A DNA stretch of 46,433 nt from Alphaproteobacteria bacterium UBA3760 (GCA_002371155.1 DFGC01000007.1:1-46433), one strand, 5' to 3'. Counted from the first letter of the stretch, positions 8,295-15,900 are shown. Notes: a model not told the origin generated them from the sequence alone. A program made the numbers and translations.

Positions 8295-10088
8295 CTATTT
8301 GGATTTATTCGCCGTTTTGAATTGCATGTCATACAATATTTTATATGCGCCACATTCGTTTTTCAATAATTCTTGGTGTGTGCCAGATTCCACAATTTCG
8401 CCTTGGTTTATAACCAATATTTTATTGGCGTTCATGATTGTTGATAATCGGTGCGCGATGACGAACACAGTCTTATCCTGCATCAGGTTTTCTATCGCCT
8501 TTTGAACCACGGCCTCGGATTTATTATCCAGTGCAGATGTGGCCTCGTCCAGAACCAAAATTGGTGCATTTTTCAGAAACGCCCGTGCGATTGCAACGCG
8601 TTGTTTTTGCCCGCCCGACAACAACACCCCGCGTTCGCCAATTTCGGTATCCAATCCGTTTGGTGAATTTTTGATAACATCGTCCAGGCATGCCATTTTT
8701 ACCGCGCGCGCCAATTCATCGTCGGTTGCGTTTTCGTTACCCAACATAATGTTTTCGCGGATTGTGCCACTGAACAAGAAATTATCTTGGAATACAACAC
8801 CAATATTTGCGCGCAAAGATTCCAATGTCATATCGCGAATGTCAACACCGTCGATTAAAATTGCGCCACCCGTCACATCGTAAAATCGTGGCAACAAATT
8901 CACAACGGTTGATTTTCCGCCCCCAGAATTTCCAACAAACGCAATTGTTTCACCGCGTTTTACCTTGAAATTTATATTTTTCAATACTGGTGTATCTTTT
9001 ATGTATTCAAAAGAAACATTTTTATATTCAATTTCATGCACATCACGCGACATCGGCTTTGCGCTTTTTTTATCCGTAATTGCAGGTTTTGTATCCAGAA
9101 TATCAAACACGCGTTCAATTGCCAAAAATGACATCAGCATTGAATTATATGTCCCACCGATTGACTTGATTGGTGTGTATAACATAATCAGCGCGGTTAA
9201 AAATGACACAAAACTGCCCGCGGTGATTGTGCCGTTCAAAATTAAATACGACCCGAACCAAATTGCCAACCCAATACCAATTGACAATATAACATGCATA
9301 ACCGGGGTCAACCACCGTGTGCGTTGCAACATTTTCATTTTCAGGCGAAAAACACTGTCCAAAACACCGCCGAATTTACCGCGTTGTTTTTTGTTCAGGT
9401 TATATGAAATAATTGTTTTGTTGCCGTTATATGTTTCGTTATACGCCGTCAGCAACGCAGAATCCGCCGCAATGGATTGATCCATAATGCTGTTTATTTT
9501 TTTGCGAACCTGGGTCATGGGCAACATTGCCAAGAACATAATTGCAACGCACACCAATGCCAATTGCCATGAATTATAAAATAAAACTGCGACCAAAGAC
9601 ACCGCGGTAAAGAATTTTTGGATAAATGATTTCAGGTTATTCAACAACCCCGCGCACGCCATGTCGGCATTACTGTTAAACATAAATATAACATCGCCAG
9701 AATTTTTCTTGTTGAAAAATTCTGTTTCAAACATCAGCATTTTTTTATACAAATCCATTTTCAACAGATTTGTTGTTTTTGCGCCAACCCATGTGTTCAG
9801 ATATTCGGCAATATAACGTAATACCCCCTGGATCACGGTGAATCCAATAATCATCAACGGAATATACCATGCCGTTTGCAGGGTTTTATCAACCATAACA
9901 ACATCCATGTATGGTTTTAATGATAACGCAATCACCGCATCCAATGATCCGATTGGTATTGCCACCAATACAGATAACAATGCGCGCACCCAATACGGTT
10001 TTATATATGGCCACATGCGTTTGTAATTTTTTACAAACATATTGCGTAAAACCCGGTTGCGAATTTCCCTGCTAAGTTTATTTGACAT
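8295..10088 (-). CDS. msbA: ABC exporter, MsbA-like lipid flippase
   Basis: 597 residues. A six-span N-terminal ABC membrane domain (about 1-330) is fused to an ATPase domain, as in homodimeric type IV exporters. ATPase motifs: Walker A GNSGGGKST near residue 385, signature LSGGQKQRVAIARA, Walker B ILVLDEATSALD and the H-loop IAHRLST. Length and architecture fit MsbA, which flips lipid A core across the inner membrane. Multidrug or lipid exporters of the same fold cannot be excluded, so the symbol is tentative. It starts 13 bp after accDA with a good AAGGA site and is probably the last gene of the ihfB-accDA-msbA operon. Confidence 0.82.
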   Translation of the reverse strand: MSNKLSREIRNRVLRNMFVKNYKRMWPYIKPYWVRALLSVLVAIPIGSLDAVIALSLKPYMDVVMVDKTLQTAWYIPLMIIGFTVIQGVLRYIAEYLNTWVGAKTTNLLKMDLYKKMLMFETEFFNKKNSGDVIFMFNSNADMACAGLLNNLKSFIQKFFTAVSLVAVLFYNSWQLALVCVAIMFLAMLPMTQVRKKINSIMDQSIAADSALLTAYNETYNGNKTIISYNLNKKQRGKFGGVLDSVFRLKMKMLQRTRWLTPVMHVILSIGIGLAIWFGSYLILNGTITAGSFVSFLTALIMLYTPIKSIGGTYNSMLMSFLAIERVFDILDTKPAITDKKSAKPMSRDVHEIEYKNVSFEYIKDTPVLKNINFKVKRGETIAFVGNSGGGKSTVVNLLPRFYDVTGGAILIDGVDIRDMTLESLRANIGVVFQDNFLFSGTIRENIMLGNENATDDELARAVKMACLDDVIKNSPNGLDTEIGERGVLLSGGQKQRVAIARAFLKNAPILVLDEATSALDNKSEAVVQKAIENLMQDKTVFVIAHRLSTIMNANKILVINQGEIVESGTHQELLKNECGAYKILYDMQFKTANKSK

Positions 10089-10100
10089 TTTTATCCTTTC

Positions 10101-11843
10101 TTAGAAATCTGTCGAGTGTTCCGGTTGATATATTTCCACATCGCGTGTCATTGAAATAAATTTCTCGGCGCGCCGTTGTGGCAATTCATCGCGCGGAATT
10201 TCCGATAATGAATCCAATGCGTTGCTGACCGCGCCTGCGACCAATTCCATTGTGGTTTGCCAATCTTTGTGTGCGCCACCCGCCGGTTCAGAAATAATTC
10301 CATCGATTACATTTAAATTTGCCATATCGCGTGCCGTCAATTTCATCGCCGTTGCCGCCGTCGCTCGGAATTTATTATCGCGCCATAAAATAGATGCACA
10401 TGATTCAGGTGCAATAACCGAATAAATCGCGTTTTCCATCATCAAAATTTTATCCCCAGTTCCAATGGCAATCGCCCCCCCAGAGCCACCTTGGCCAACA
10501 TTGACCGCGACATATGGGGCTTTGATGGACAATCCCGTTGATATTGCGTTCGCCACCGCCTGGGATTGACCGCGTTCTTCGCTGTCGCGACCGGCATTTG
10601 CACCCGCGGTATCGAACAAAGATATCAATGCCAAATCAAAACGTTCCGCCAAATGCATCATACGCACAGCCTTGCGATAACCTTCGGGGTTGGCCATGCC
10701 AAATCGATGCTTTTGACGTGTTTCGATTGTGCGACCGGATTCTTGACCGATAATAACCGCCGGCGTTCCGCGCCAAAATCCAATCCCAGAACCCATTGCG
10801 GCATCTTCGCCATAACATCTGTCGCCCGCCAGGTATGTCCAATCGTCAACAATTCCCGCAATATAGTCCAAGAAATGTGGGCGATTTTCATGGCGCGCCA
10901 ATAAAACCTTGTCATATGCATCAGATTCACCCATGCCACGAATTTTTTTATCGCGTTCCAATTTCGGTGTTTGTGCCTTGATAACCTTGGGCTCAACCGT
11001 TTGATGGGTCAATACGCGCAATATCCGCCCCAGGTTGTCGTGCAAATCCGCGCGTGATGATACAATATCAACCATGCCGTGTTCGTATAAATAATCAGCC
11101 GTCTGGAAATTAGAAGGCAATTTTTCACGAATATTTTGTTCAATAACCCGGCGACCCGCAAAACCGATACGGGAACCGGCCTCGGCAATATGAATATCGC
11201 CCAACATTGCAAAAGAAGCCGTCACCCCGCCAAATGTTGGGTCGGTTAAAACGACGATATATGGAATTTTTTTATCATGCAATTTATTTACCGCCACCGT
11301 CGTGCGCGCCATTTGCATCAGTGATAAAATATTTTCCTGCATACGGGCGCCGCCACTGGATGTGACCATGATAAACGGATTGTTCAATTCAACCGCGTGT
11401 TCAATCGCAGAAATTATTCCATCCCCCACGACGCGCCCCATAGACCCCATCATGAAAAAACCGTTCAAAACACAGATTGTTGTGTCAATACCACTGATTT
11501 TTCCGTCCGCCGCGGCAACCGCGTCGAATTCATTCGTGTCCGCGCGTGCCTCGGCCAGGCGGTCTTTATATGTTTCGCGGTCAACAAATTCCAACGGGTC
11601 ATCGGTGCATTTGGGTAAATTCAATGGTTGCCAATTTGCATCATCAAACAACAGGTTAAACCGTTGTTTTGGTGTCATAATAAACACATGGCCGCACCGC
11701 GGGCAAACATAATGATTATCCTTGTAATCACGATAATAAACTAATTTTCCGCAAGATTCGCATTTTATCCACATCAATCGTGGAACACGGTCATACCGAT
11801 TGCGATCTTGGTTTTTAATTCCTTGTTTGGATTTGAAAAACAT
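10101..11843 (-). CDS. accDA: Fused acetyl-CoA carboxylase carboxyltransferase AccD-AccA
   Basis: 580 residues in one reading frame. Residues 1 to about 270 are the beta subunit (AccD): zinc ribbon C28, C31, C47, C50, then the crotonase-like fold with SSGGARMQE and PTFGGVTASFA. From about residue 300 is the alpha subunit (AccA): LARHENRP, a GFWRGTPAVIIGQ segment, the FGMANPEGYRKA motif and GQGGSGGAIAI. Together they carry the carboxyltransferase half-reaction, carboxybiotin plus acetyl-CoA to malonyl-CoA, the first step of fatty-acid synthesis. In E. coli these are two genes, so the fusion fixes a 1:1 ratio. It begins 6 bp after the ihfB stop. Confidence 0.95.
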   Translation of the reverse strand: MFFKSKQGIKNQDRNRYDRVPRLMWIKCESCGKLVYYRDYKDNHYVCPRCGHVFIMTPKQRFNLLFDDANWQPLNLPKCTDDPLEFVDRETYKDRLAEARADTNEFDAVAAADGKISGIDTTICVLNGFFMMGSMGRVVGDGIISAIEHAVELNNPFIMVTSSGGARMQENILSLMQMARTTVAVNKLHDKKIPYIVVLTDPTFGGVTASFAMLGDIHIAEAGSRIGFAGRRVIEQNIREKLPSNFQTADYLYEHGMVDIVSSRADLHDNLGRILRVLTHQTVEPKVIKAQTPKLERDKKIRGMGESDAYDKVLLARHENRPHFLDYIAGIVDDWTYLAGDRCYGEDAAMGSGIGFWRGTPAVIIGQESGRTIETRQKHRFGMANPEGYRKAVRMMHLAERFDLALISLFDTAGANAGRDSEERGQSQAVANAISTGLSIKAPYVAVNVGQGGSGGAIAIGTGDKILMMENAIYSVIAPESCASILWRDNKFRATAATAMKLTARDMANLNVIDGIISEPAGGAHKDWQTTMELVAGAVSNALDSLSEIPRDELPQRRAEKFISMTRDVEIYQPEHSTDF

Positions 11844-11849
11844 TTTTGA

Positions 11850-12128
11850 TTACTCGTTCATTTTTTTTGTTAAAACAGGACTGGGTTTGAATAATATTGT
11901 CGTCGCCGGCCCCATGGATTCAGTTTTGCGTGTGACCGGGTTAAATCCAACCTTGGCAGCGTGGCGACGTGGTTGAAAATTTCCAAACCCGCGAATTTCA
12001 ACGCGATTGCCGTTTGATATGGTTGTTATGATACTGTCGATTACGGTATCAAATATTGCCGCCGCATCAGATTCACGCATGTGTTTGAATCGAACCTGGA
12101 TACTGCGAATAACATCAGAACGTTTCAT
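11850..12128 (-). CDS. ihfB: Integration host factor / HU family protein, IHF-beta-like
   Basis: 92 residues, normal for the HU/IHF family. It bends DNA in transcription, replication and nucleoid folding. The dimer core ends in VEIRGFGNF, closest to the IHF-beta IEIRGFGSF. The DNA-intercalating arm carries GFNPVTRK, where most relatives have GRNPxTG; the proline is kept. It could also be a generic HU, as subunit type rests on a few residues. First gene of the run into accDA and msbA. Confidence 0.85.
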   Translation of the reverse strand: MKRSDVIRSIQVRFKHMRESDAAAIFDTVIDSIITTISNGNRVEIRGFGNFQPRRHAAKVGFNPVTRKTESMGPATTILFKPSPVLTKKMNE

Positions 12129-12215
12129 AAAAATAAATCCTTTTGCATAATATAATTTAGCAAATTTCCACCATATATCAAGTGTTTTTTATTTTATGCT
12201 GTTGCCATTATAATG

Positions 12216-12246
12216 AATAAAAACATCCGCCCAATAACGGGCGGAT
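12216..12246 (-). terminator. Terminator of the small membrane protein gene
   Basis: ATCCGCCC / GGGCGGAT stem (12225-12232 with 12239-12246). On the minus strand the stem is followed by GTTTTTATTC. It lies 20 bp after the stop of the 12267-12506 gene and insulates ihfB. Confidence 0.8.
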
Positions 12247-12266
12247 TCATATGTTATTGCGTTTTT

Positions 12267-12506
12267 TTATCGCCCCAAATTTTTATCACGAATTTTCATA
12301 GCAATTACGCCGGCCGCGATTAACCCAACCCCGCCCAATGCCATTGGAATCGTTGTTGTTGATGGTGCCGCGGTTTTATCGTGCGCGATTGTGCGTGCAT
12401 CGTCAGTCCCCGCCGCCACACAAATCAATAAAAAACCGCCCAGCAAAAATGTCGCCGCCGCCGCAGTCAAAGAGTTCAGTTTTTTGATGTTATTACCTTT
12501 ATTCAT
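12267..12506 (-). CDS. Small two-span membrane protein, unknown function
   Basis: 79 residues with two hydrophobic helices (about 13-33 and 54-70) joined by a polar loop, and short charged ends, so both termini probably lie on the same side of the membrane. GGGGG 7 nt before the ATG serves as ribosome site. It is monocistronic, with its own promoter (12540-12567) and terminator. I recognise no family; it could be a small membrane regulator or structural protein. Confidence 0.65.
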   Translation of the reverse strand: MNKGNNIKKLNSLTAAAATFLLGGFLLICVAAGTDDARTIAHDKTAAPSTTTIPMALGGVGLIAAGVIAMKIRDKNLGR

Positions 12507-12539
12507 AATTTACCCCCATAGAATTATTTTATCAAACAC

Positions 12540-12567
12540 ATAATAACACAAAAGTGTTGTTTGTCAA
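12540..12567 (-). promoter_or_regulatory. Sigma-70-type promoter for the small membrane protein
   Basis: Minus strand: TTGACA (12562-12567), 16-bp spacer, TATTAT (12540-12545), about 33 bp before the ATG. The spacer contains the small palindrome AACACAAAAGTGTT, a possible operator. Confidence 0.65.
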
Positions 12568-12663
12568 TGAGAAAATATGATATTTTAAACCATTCGCCTT
12601 TGTCAATAAATATGCAGACTGTTTTTTATATACAATGCTATAGCGAAAATGGTAAAATTATTT

Positions 12664-13113
12664 TTAATAATTAATATTATCTTTCAATCTTCGCATTTTT
12701 TGCAAAACTTCTTTCAAAATTTCTTTTTCTTTTTTATTTAATTCACTATCTGTTTTTTTGTAGAATTTTTGTATATCTGGAACCTTTAATTTTCTAGATA
12801 CAAAGGCGTAATTTGCTAGGTGTATTATATATGTAATCATAAGCATACTATTTTCAATGTTTGGGTTTGCTTCTTGGTGTATACGATAAAATAAATTAAA
12901 TTCTCTATCTGTGCTGGTAACATCCTTCGTTTCTAATAGTTCTGCTATTTCATCTGCAATTGAAGCAATTTCTTTGCTGTATACGTTCGTTGGTAAAAAT
13001 GGTTTAATACACTTATGTATAACTTCTGATTCTGCAAAAGCTTTTTTTATGTTTTTGAAACCATCACGAATACCATATACAAATCTATCGATTGGATTTT
13101 TCTTTGAGGACAT
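12664..13113 (-). CDS. AT-rich islet protein B, unknown
   Basis: 149 residues from the ATG at 13113, chosen because CGGAGT lies 8 nt upstream. A longer frame back to 13206 would add a hydrophobic helix but overlaps the upstream gene and has no ribosome site. The protein is mostly charged and helical: an acidic segment near SIADEIAELLE and a C-terminal lysine-rich coil (SELNKKEKEILKEVLQKMRRL). It begins 16 bp after the end of 13130-13621, so the two form an operon. Base composition is clearly more AT-rich than the housekeeping neighbours, which suggests acquired DNA. No family recognised. Confidence 0.6.
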   Translation of the reverse strand: MSSKKNPIDRFVYGIRDGFKNIKKAFAESEVIHKCIKPFLPTNVYSKEIASIADEIAELLETKDVTSTDREFNLFYRIHQEANPNIENSMLMITYIIHLANYAFVSRKLKVPDIQKFYKKTDSELNKKEKEILKEVLQKMRRLKDNINY

Positions 13114-13129
13114 ATTGTAGACTCCGTTG

Positions 13130-13621
13130 TTATTTAGCAGAAAGTAAAACCAAAATGAAAACAATAGCCAAAACAATAACAGCAAAAATAAATTTGCCGT
13201 GTTCATATGCTCTAATAGTGAGTTCGGAATTCTTATTAGATATATGTAGTTCGTCTTTTGTTGTTTGGGATTTTTCTGCTACTTTAGCTAGTATCTTTGC
13301 AAAAGACTTTCTTGCTTCGTCTAAAACATGTTTTTTTATATCTTCGTTCTTTTTTGTCGATACTTTACGCTCTGTGAACAATTTTATTGCTAAATCCATT
13401 GATCGTTTTTTTGATAATTTTGGATATTTTTTCTTTATTTGGTTTTGAAACAAGGTGAGAATATACGCTTTAGATTTAATTTCTATATCATAATCGTTAA
13501 AGAAACGATTTAATCCCTTGATCATGTACTCCAATTGGTCGTTATACGACATCTTTTTTATTTTATCGTTCCCAAGAATAAAACATATATTTTCTAGTGT
13601 TTCCGTCAATTCTGAAATCAT
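13130..13621 (-). CDS. AT-rich islet protein A, tail-anchored, unknown
   Basis: 163 residues. A helical, lysine-rich cytoplasmic body is followed by a single C-terminal hydrophobic segment (about 140-161, FIFAVIVLAIVFILVLLSA) ending in one Lys, the layout of a tail-anchored membrane protein. GGAG 9 nt before the ATG is a good ribosome site. It is the first of a two-gene AT-rich operon with 12664-13113, next to the tRNA-Pro repeat block. I see no catalytic motif. A membrane-tethered two-protein accessory system, for example a toxin-antitoxin or defence pair, is possible but unsupported. Confidence 0.6.
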   Translation of the reverse strand: MISELTETLENICFILGNDKIKKMSYNDQLEYMIKGLNRFFNDYDIEIKSKAYILTLFQNQIKKKYPKLSKKRSMDLAIKLFTERKVSTKKNEDIKKHVLDEARKSFAKILAKVAEKSQTTKDELHISNKNSELTIRAYEHGKFIFAVIVLAIVFILVLLSAK

Positions 13622-13725
13622 AGTTCGTGCTCCGCTGTTGCAAAAAAACGAACAGATGTTTTTTTGATCTGCCCATATTGTATCATAAAAATTCTATTTT
13701 GGAAATCTATTTATTAAAATGTAGC

Positions 13726-13951
13726 GTTTCAAGCTTTTCTTGAAACCATATTAAACATATCCGTTTTTGCATGTTTTGTAATTGTTCATCTGCGTATTGG
13801 TCATGCGTGTCCATGTTCCACGAAAATTTATTTTCGTGGGGCGCATATTATGCGCCGGACACTCTGACCGATCCTTTCGCCCCTCTTAAACGGTTTAATA
13901 AAAAAATACCACATGAGTGTGGTATTTTTTCATTTAATCTGGTCGGGGCGA
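13726..13951. repeat. Type I tRNA-end element, copy 1, at tRNA-Pro
   Basis: It opens with hairpin GTTTCAAG/CTTGAAAC (13726-13746). The core contains CGTATTGGTCATGCGTG (13793-13809) and hairpins CCACGAAAAT/ATTTTCGTGG (13818-13839) and GGCGCATA/TATGCGCC (13840-13856). It then carries ATCCTTTCGCCCC (13871-13883), the tRNA-Pro 3' region in inverted orientation, and a perfect terminator hairpin (13901-13930). It ends with TGGTCGGGGCGA (13940-13951), a second copy of the tRNA-Pro 3' end in the tRNA orientation. Small reading frames here are not credible genes. Confidence 0.8.
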
Positions 13952-14160
13952 TTGTCCTCCTTGATAAACAAAAACAAAACATAACGCAAAAACTCTATAA
14001 AACATATCCGTTTTTGCATGTTTTGTAATTGTTCATCTGCGTATTGGTCATGCGTGTCCATGTTCCACGAAAATAAATTTTCGTGGGGCGCATGTCCGCG
14101 CCGGACACTCTGACCCATCCTTTCGCCCCTTTTAAACGGTTTAATAAAAAAATACCACAT
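13952..14160. repeat. Type I tRNA-end element, copy 2, at tRNA-Pro
   Basis: About 160 bp (14000-14160) repeat copy 1 at an offset of 247 bp with a few changes. CGTATTGGTCATGCGTG is kept at 14040-14056. The first hairpin keeps its stem but swaps the loop, and the second becomes GGCGC/GCGCC with a longer loop. ATCCTTTCGCCCC follows at 14117-14129. The terminator hairpin is cut halfway (AATACCACAT at the end) and joined to the next element, which looks like a recombination junction. Confidence 0.78.
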
Positions 14161-14305
14161 AAAGCGAAAGGATTCCCTCGGGCAAAGCCCTGCGGGGCAA
14201 TCGTGACGATTTTGCTGTGCTGACGCTTGCAAAATCTACTGCTTGTCGAACCGGGCATTGTGAAACAATGCCAAGGTCATCGAACCTGGATACCCAAACA
14301 ATATT
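14161..14305. repeat. Type II tRNA-end element at tRNA-Pro
   Basis: It begins with GCGAAAGGATTC, the tRNA-Pro T-arm and acceptor 3' region in the tRNA orientation. It then follows the same plan as the 203-bp units beside tRNA-Ser(GCT): ATTCCCTCG, hairpin GGGC/GCCC (14180-14190), CTGCGGGGCAA (14190-14200), hairpin GATTTTGC/GCAAAATC (14208-14236) and hairpin GGCATTGT/ACAATGCC (14254-14272). Spacing between landmarks matches the Ser units within about 1 nt, while the stem sequences differ. Confidence 0.82.
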
Positions 14306-14310
14306 AAATA

Positions 14311-14340
14311 AAAAAATACCGCATTTATGTGGTATTTTTT
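14311..14340 (-). terminator. Terminator of tRNA-Pro
   Basis: A long AAAAAATACC / GGTATTTTTT stem extended by GCA/TGT, with a 4-base loop, 9 bp downstream of the tRNA on the minus strand. The T run is part of the stem. Confidence 0.85.
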
Positions 14341-14349
14341 CATTTAATC

Positions 14350-14426
14350 TGGTCGGGGCGAAAGGATTCGAACCTTCGACACCTTGGTCCCAAACCAAGT
14401 ACTCTACCAGACTGAGCTACGCCCCG
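14350..14426 (-). tRNA. tRNA-Pro(TGG)
   Basis: 77 nt on the minus strand: acceptor CGGGGCG/CGCCCCG, anticodon stem CTTGG/CCAAG with loop TTTGGGA (anticodon TGG), T arm with GGTTCGAATCC, discriminator A and encoded CCA. Confidence 0.96.
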
Positions 14427-14520
14427 AAGGTATGGTGAATTATAACATCTTTTTTGTTGATTGCAAGTCTAAAAAATATCTTGTGTTGCGGGATTGTTTT
14501 GTTTTACAATTAAACCAGAG

Positions 14521-15549
14521 ATGAAGGTTTTTACAAAAATTTTATTGGTTGTATTATGTGTTGTGCCATATGGGGCGGGGGCGCGTGATGTCGTGTCGCG
14601 TGCGGCGCGCGTGACGAATACTCCGACATCGGGTTATACATATAATTACATGTATCCTTATTTGAATAATCAAATGCGCAACACATTAAACCCGGGCGAT
14701 GCCAATGCACAGAGCACCAGTCCAATAAATGTTATCGTCAAAACCGAACCTATGTCGAATTCAAATACAAATATGCGACGCGTTGTGTCGCGTGCGGCGC
14801 GTGGGTCGGCGTCGGGTGTGGCGCGGTCTGTGGCGGGTGGTGGAAATTCTGCACGGGTTGCGTCGATGGGGTATAATATGGGCGGCACAAATTCGACAAC
14901 GGTGTCGCGTGTGGGAACAACGGGTGTGAATTCGGGGCGCGGTGTGCCGGCGACAAATCGTCGGGTTGTGTCGCGTGCGGGCACATCGCGTGGCGGTGTT
15001 GCGCGTTCGACAACAACAAATACCGCAATAAACACGATGACGGCGGATTCAATATATGTGTCGTCCAGTCAATGTTTGGCGGGATATACCGAATGCATGA
15101 ACAATTATTGCGTGCGTCAAGATACCCCATATAATCGCTGTTTTTGCAGTTCTAAATTATCACAAATCGAATCAAACTATCAGCCGAAAATAGACCGGTT
15201 GGTAAAGCAAATTTTGGTTGCAAAACGGTCTGGGGATTGGACTGATGCGGAAATGGCGGAATATTGGAACGACAAAATCGGACAATATGTTGGTGAAAAT
15301 ACTTGGGAAAAATTGGACGATGCGTTGAATATCGAATGGCCGGATGCAGAATTGCGGATGTCTGGGCAAAACGCATATTTGACTGGGCACCAATATTGTG
15401 TTCAGTATCTGAAAAATTGTGCGTATGCGGTGCCCAGTATGCGCGATGTGTATCGTTCGGAAATCGCGCGTGATTGCGATGCATATGAAAAATCTTTGGA
15501 TTGGTTGAAAACATCGTTAGAAACGGTGTTGGCAACATATCAAGATTGA
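14521..15549 (+). CDS. Secreted protein with VVSRA repeats and a Cys-rich domain
   Basis: 342 residues from the ATG at 14521, where a signal peptide begins (MKVFTKILLVVLCVVPYGAGA); an upstream in-frame start would put charged residues before it. The N-terminal half is low-complexity, rich in Ser, Arg, Gly and Thr, with the motif VVSRA occurring three times, each followed by Ala or Gly. Near residues 180-210 is a compact Cys module with C-x5-C-x4-C-x7-C-x-C spacing (QCLAGYTECMNNYC then RCFC), and two or three further Cys lie near residues 305-330. Exported, possibly disulphide-bonded. No family or enzyme recognised. Confidence 0.72.
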   Translation: MKVFTKILLVVLCVVPYGAGARDVVSRAARVTNTPTSGYTYNYMYPYLNNQMRNTLNPGDANAQSTSPINVIVKTEPMSNSNTNMRRVVSRAARGSASGVARSVAGGGNSARVASMGYNMGGTNSTTVSRVGTTGVNSGRGVPATNRRVVSRAGTSRGGVARSTTTNTAINTMTADSIYVSSSQCLAGYTECMNNYCVRQDTPYNRCFCSSKLSQIESNYQPKIDRLVKQILVAKRSGDWTDAEMAEYWNDKIGQYVGENTWEKLDDALNIEWPDAELRMSGQNAYLTGHQYCVQYLKNCAYAVPSMRDVYRSEIARDCDAYEKSLDWLKTSLETVLATYQD

Positions 15550-15722
15550 TTTTCACATATTTGATTATGGCGGTAAATGTTGCGCGCTAAATCATCACTG
15601 ATTATATCCCAATCGTTATGATGCCCGAATATCACATCGCAATTTGTGTCATTCGGCAATTGAATATTTGGCGTGCAAGATGTCACGAATATCATGCACA
15701 GCAGTCCGATAAACCGTTTCAT
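15540..15722 (-). CDS. Small lipoprotein, candidate outer-membrane spanin (Rz1-like)
   Basis: 60 residues with a signal peptide and lipobox FVTSC (lipid-bearing C16), preceded by AAAGGAAA. The first 74 nt of the gene lie inside the end of 15649-15876 in the +1 frame. A small lipoprotein gene starting inside a small inner-membrane protein gene in +1 is the classic Rz/Rz1 two-component spanin layout of phage lysis cassettes. No holin, endolysin or other phage gene is adjacent, and the sequence itself is not one I recognise as Rz1, so the role rests on gene layout alone. The 3' ends of this gene and 14521-15549 overlap by 10 bp. Confidence 0.6.
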   Translation of the reverse strand: MKRFIGLLCMIFVTSCTPNIQLPNDTNCDVIFGHHNDWDIISDDLARNIYRHNQICENQS

Positions 15723-15876
15723 TTATTTTCCTTTTGTTTATTGTGTTGATTTTTATTTGTTCGGTTGTGGATTGGGCTATTTTTGTTTGGCATTTTTCGC
15801 GCGCGATTATTGTCCCGGTTATGTATGCACCAAAAATCATTCCACCAACCAATGCAAATATATAAATTTTTGTCAT
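15649..15876 (-). CDS. Small inner-membrane protein, candidate inner spanin (Rz-like)
   Basis: 75 residues: one N-terminal transmembrane signal-anchor (about 4-24, with GGMIFGAYITG), then a polar, charged, probably coiled periplasmic segment (KINTINKRKINETVYRTA). GGGGGGA 6 nt before the ATG is the ribosome site. Its last 74 nt overlap the following lipoprotein gene in another frame. The arrangement suggests an Rz/Rz1-type pair bridging both membranes; alternatively it is a chromosomal envelope-bridging pair of unknown use. The rho terminator lies just upstream. Confidence 0.6.
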   Translation of the reverse strand: MTKIYIFALVGGMIFGAYITGTIIAREKCQTKIAQSTTEQIKINTINKRKINETVYRTAVHDIRDILHAKYSIAE

Positions 15877-15900
15877 GAAAATCCCCCCATGTTTTTATAA

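Noticed and set aside
10538..11712. Long antisense reading frames within accDA
   Set aside because: They are shadows of a high-confidence gene; their products are rich in Arg, His and Pro and match no family.
13771..14438. Several overlapping small reading frames in the tRNA-Pro repeat block
   Set aside because: They run through tRNA, terminator and repeat sequence on both strands, lack ribosome sites and simply mirror the repeats.
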